A stretch of 22,173 nucleotides of DNA, from the NCBI GenBank assembly GCA_004283105.1, contig SHLN01000009.1, forward strand, positions 1-22,173. Reading direction: 5' to 3'. This stretch comes from Acidimicrobiia bacterium. GTDB taxonomy: Bacteria; Actinomycetota; Acidimicrobiia; Spongiisociales; SHLN01. A model generated the notes under the pieces. That model was given only the letters and a program-made list of their open reading frames with translations. It did no database searches and was not told the origin of the DNA. Each line of letters opens with the position of its first letter. Position 1 is the first letter of the stretch. Both the position numbers and the translations under genes were made by a program. Shown piece after piece: positions 22,022-22,173 of this stretch.

Positions 22022-22027
22022 TAGCCT
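22022..22027 (+). promoter_or_regulatory. Candidate -10 box (TAGCCT) of a leaderless start
   Basis: TAGCCT ends 6 nt before the ATG at 22034, the same box and spacing as at the amidase gene, and again directly behind a heptamer array. Confidence 0.5.
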
Positions 22028-22033
22028 TACTCC

Positions 22034-22173
22034 ATGGCTGCCTTCCCATTTCTGTTTTTTGTCGGCATCTTTGGAGCCGTCTTCGCAGCGGTCTCGTCGC
22101 GCCGCAAACTGGCGAATGCGGCCTGGGAGGCGGCCGCCCGGGCCCTCGGGATCACGCTGAAACCGACCGCCGG
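22034..22173 (+). CDS. Membrane-anchored protein of unknown function (cut by window edge)
   Basis: Only the first 46 residues are visible. The N-terminus FPFLFFVGIFGAVFAAV is a single hydrophobic helix, followed by a basic, Ala-rich stretch (SSRRKLANAAWEAAARALG), which suggests a membrane anchor with a cytoplasmic domain. The start ATG 22034 is supported by the TAGCCT box 6 nt upstream, in the style of other genes here. No family can be named from this fragment. Confidence 0.6.
   Translation, partial: MAAFPFLFFVGIFGAVFAAVSSRRKLANAAWEAAARALGITLKPTA

Larger units (their letters stand above)
21678..22033. promoter_or_regulatory. Intergenic control region between the rhodanese gene and the last gene
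   Basis: This 356-nt gap holds no convincing gene. Near the rhodanese side are a ribosome binding site (GGGAGAAGG, minus, 21681-21689) and a TATATC at about 21716-21721 that may be its -10 box. GATAT/ATATC (21717-21732) and GCAGCT/AGCTGC (21760-21773) are short inverted repeats. The CRP-type palindrome is at 21849-21864, and the heptamer arrays fill 21906-22018. Confidence 0.55.

Noticed and set aside
21840..22160. A 106-codon plus-strand frame over the heptamers
   Set aside because: Its centre is a translation of the 7-bp repeats, and it overlaps the more credible last gene in another frame.

Overview
The window comes from a high-GC bacterium. It has the marks of a deep-branching actinobacterium, and Acidimicrobiia-like is my best guess: lipoproteins with long Thr/Pro linkers, a nickel superoxide dismutase paired with its SodX protease, a MshD-like tandem acetyltransferase, and many starts that look leaderless (a TAnnnT box 6-11 nt before ATG/GTG). 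No marker gene fixes the taxonomy. I see no rRNA, tRNA, insertion sequence, phage or CRISPR array.

Layout. 1-996 (minus): a protein with a nuclease-like N-terminus and helix-turn-helix C-terminus, followed by a GNAT acetyltransferase cut off by the window edge. 1083-4601 (plus): a tightly overlapping ATPase-permease-ATPase-permease ABC-2 operon. 4646-7003 (plus): a secreted GH99-type endo-mannosidase-like lipoprotein, then a YgjV-type membrane protein fused to a GNAT-like domain. 7028-8563 (plus): the lipid II flippase MurJ. 8560-13608 (minus): one gene run reading nickel SOD (sodN), tandem GNAT, then an Fbp-like ferric-iron binding protein, permease and ATPase. 13673-14164 (plus): sodX, divergent from sodN. 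14161-14685 (minus): a nitroreductase. 14794-16188 (plus): an amidase. 16234-19111 (plus): korA-korB, the 2-oxoacid:ferredoxin oxidoreductase. 19160-21677 (minus): a tandem-rhodanese lipoprotein and a multiheme cytochrome c that is split by an in-frame TGA. 22034-end (plus): the start of a small membrane-anchored protein.

How the parts fit. The sodN/sodX pair is a complete maturation module. Its linkage to an iron importer suggests a metal and oxidative-stress locus, in which a nickel enzyme spares iron. KorAB makes reduced ferredoxin, and the rhodanese-cytochrome pair is an exported redox module that may handle sulfur compounds. These are inferences from gene content and order.

Most notable signals. 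(1) The multiheme cytochrome reading frame is broken by one TGA inside a Gly-rich linker, with a stem-loop starting 7 nt downstream. The part after the stop keeps ten haem motifs but has no export signal of its own. (2) Three arrays of degenerate heptanucleotide repeats, different in sequence but all 7-bp, each end at or within 3 nt of the -10 box of a leaderless start (murJ, the amidase and the last gene). (3) Two convergent gene pairs share a palindromic CTAG as both stop codons. (4) A perfect CRP-type palindrome lies between the rhodanese gene and the last gene.
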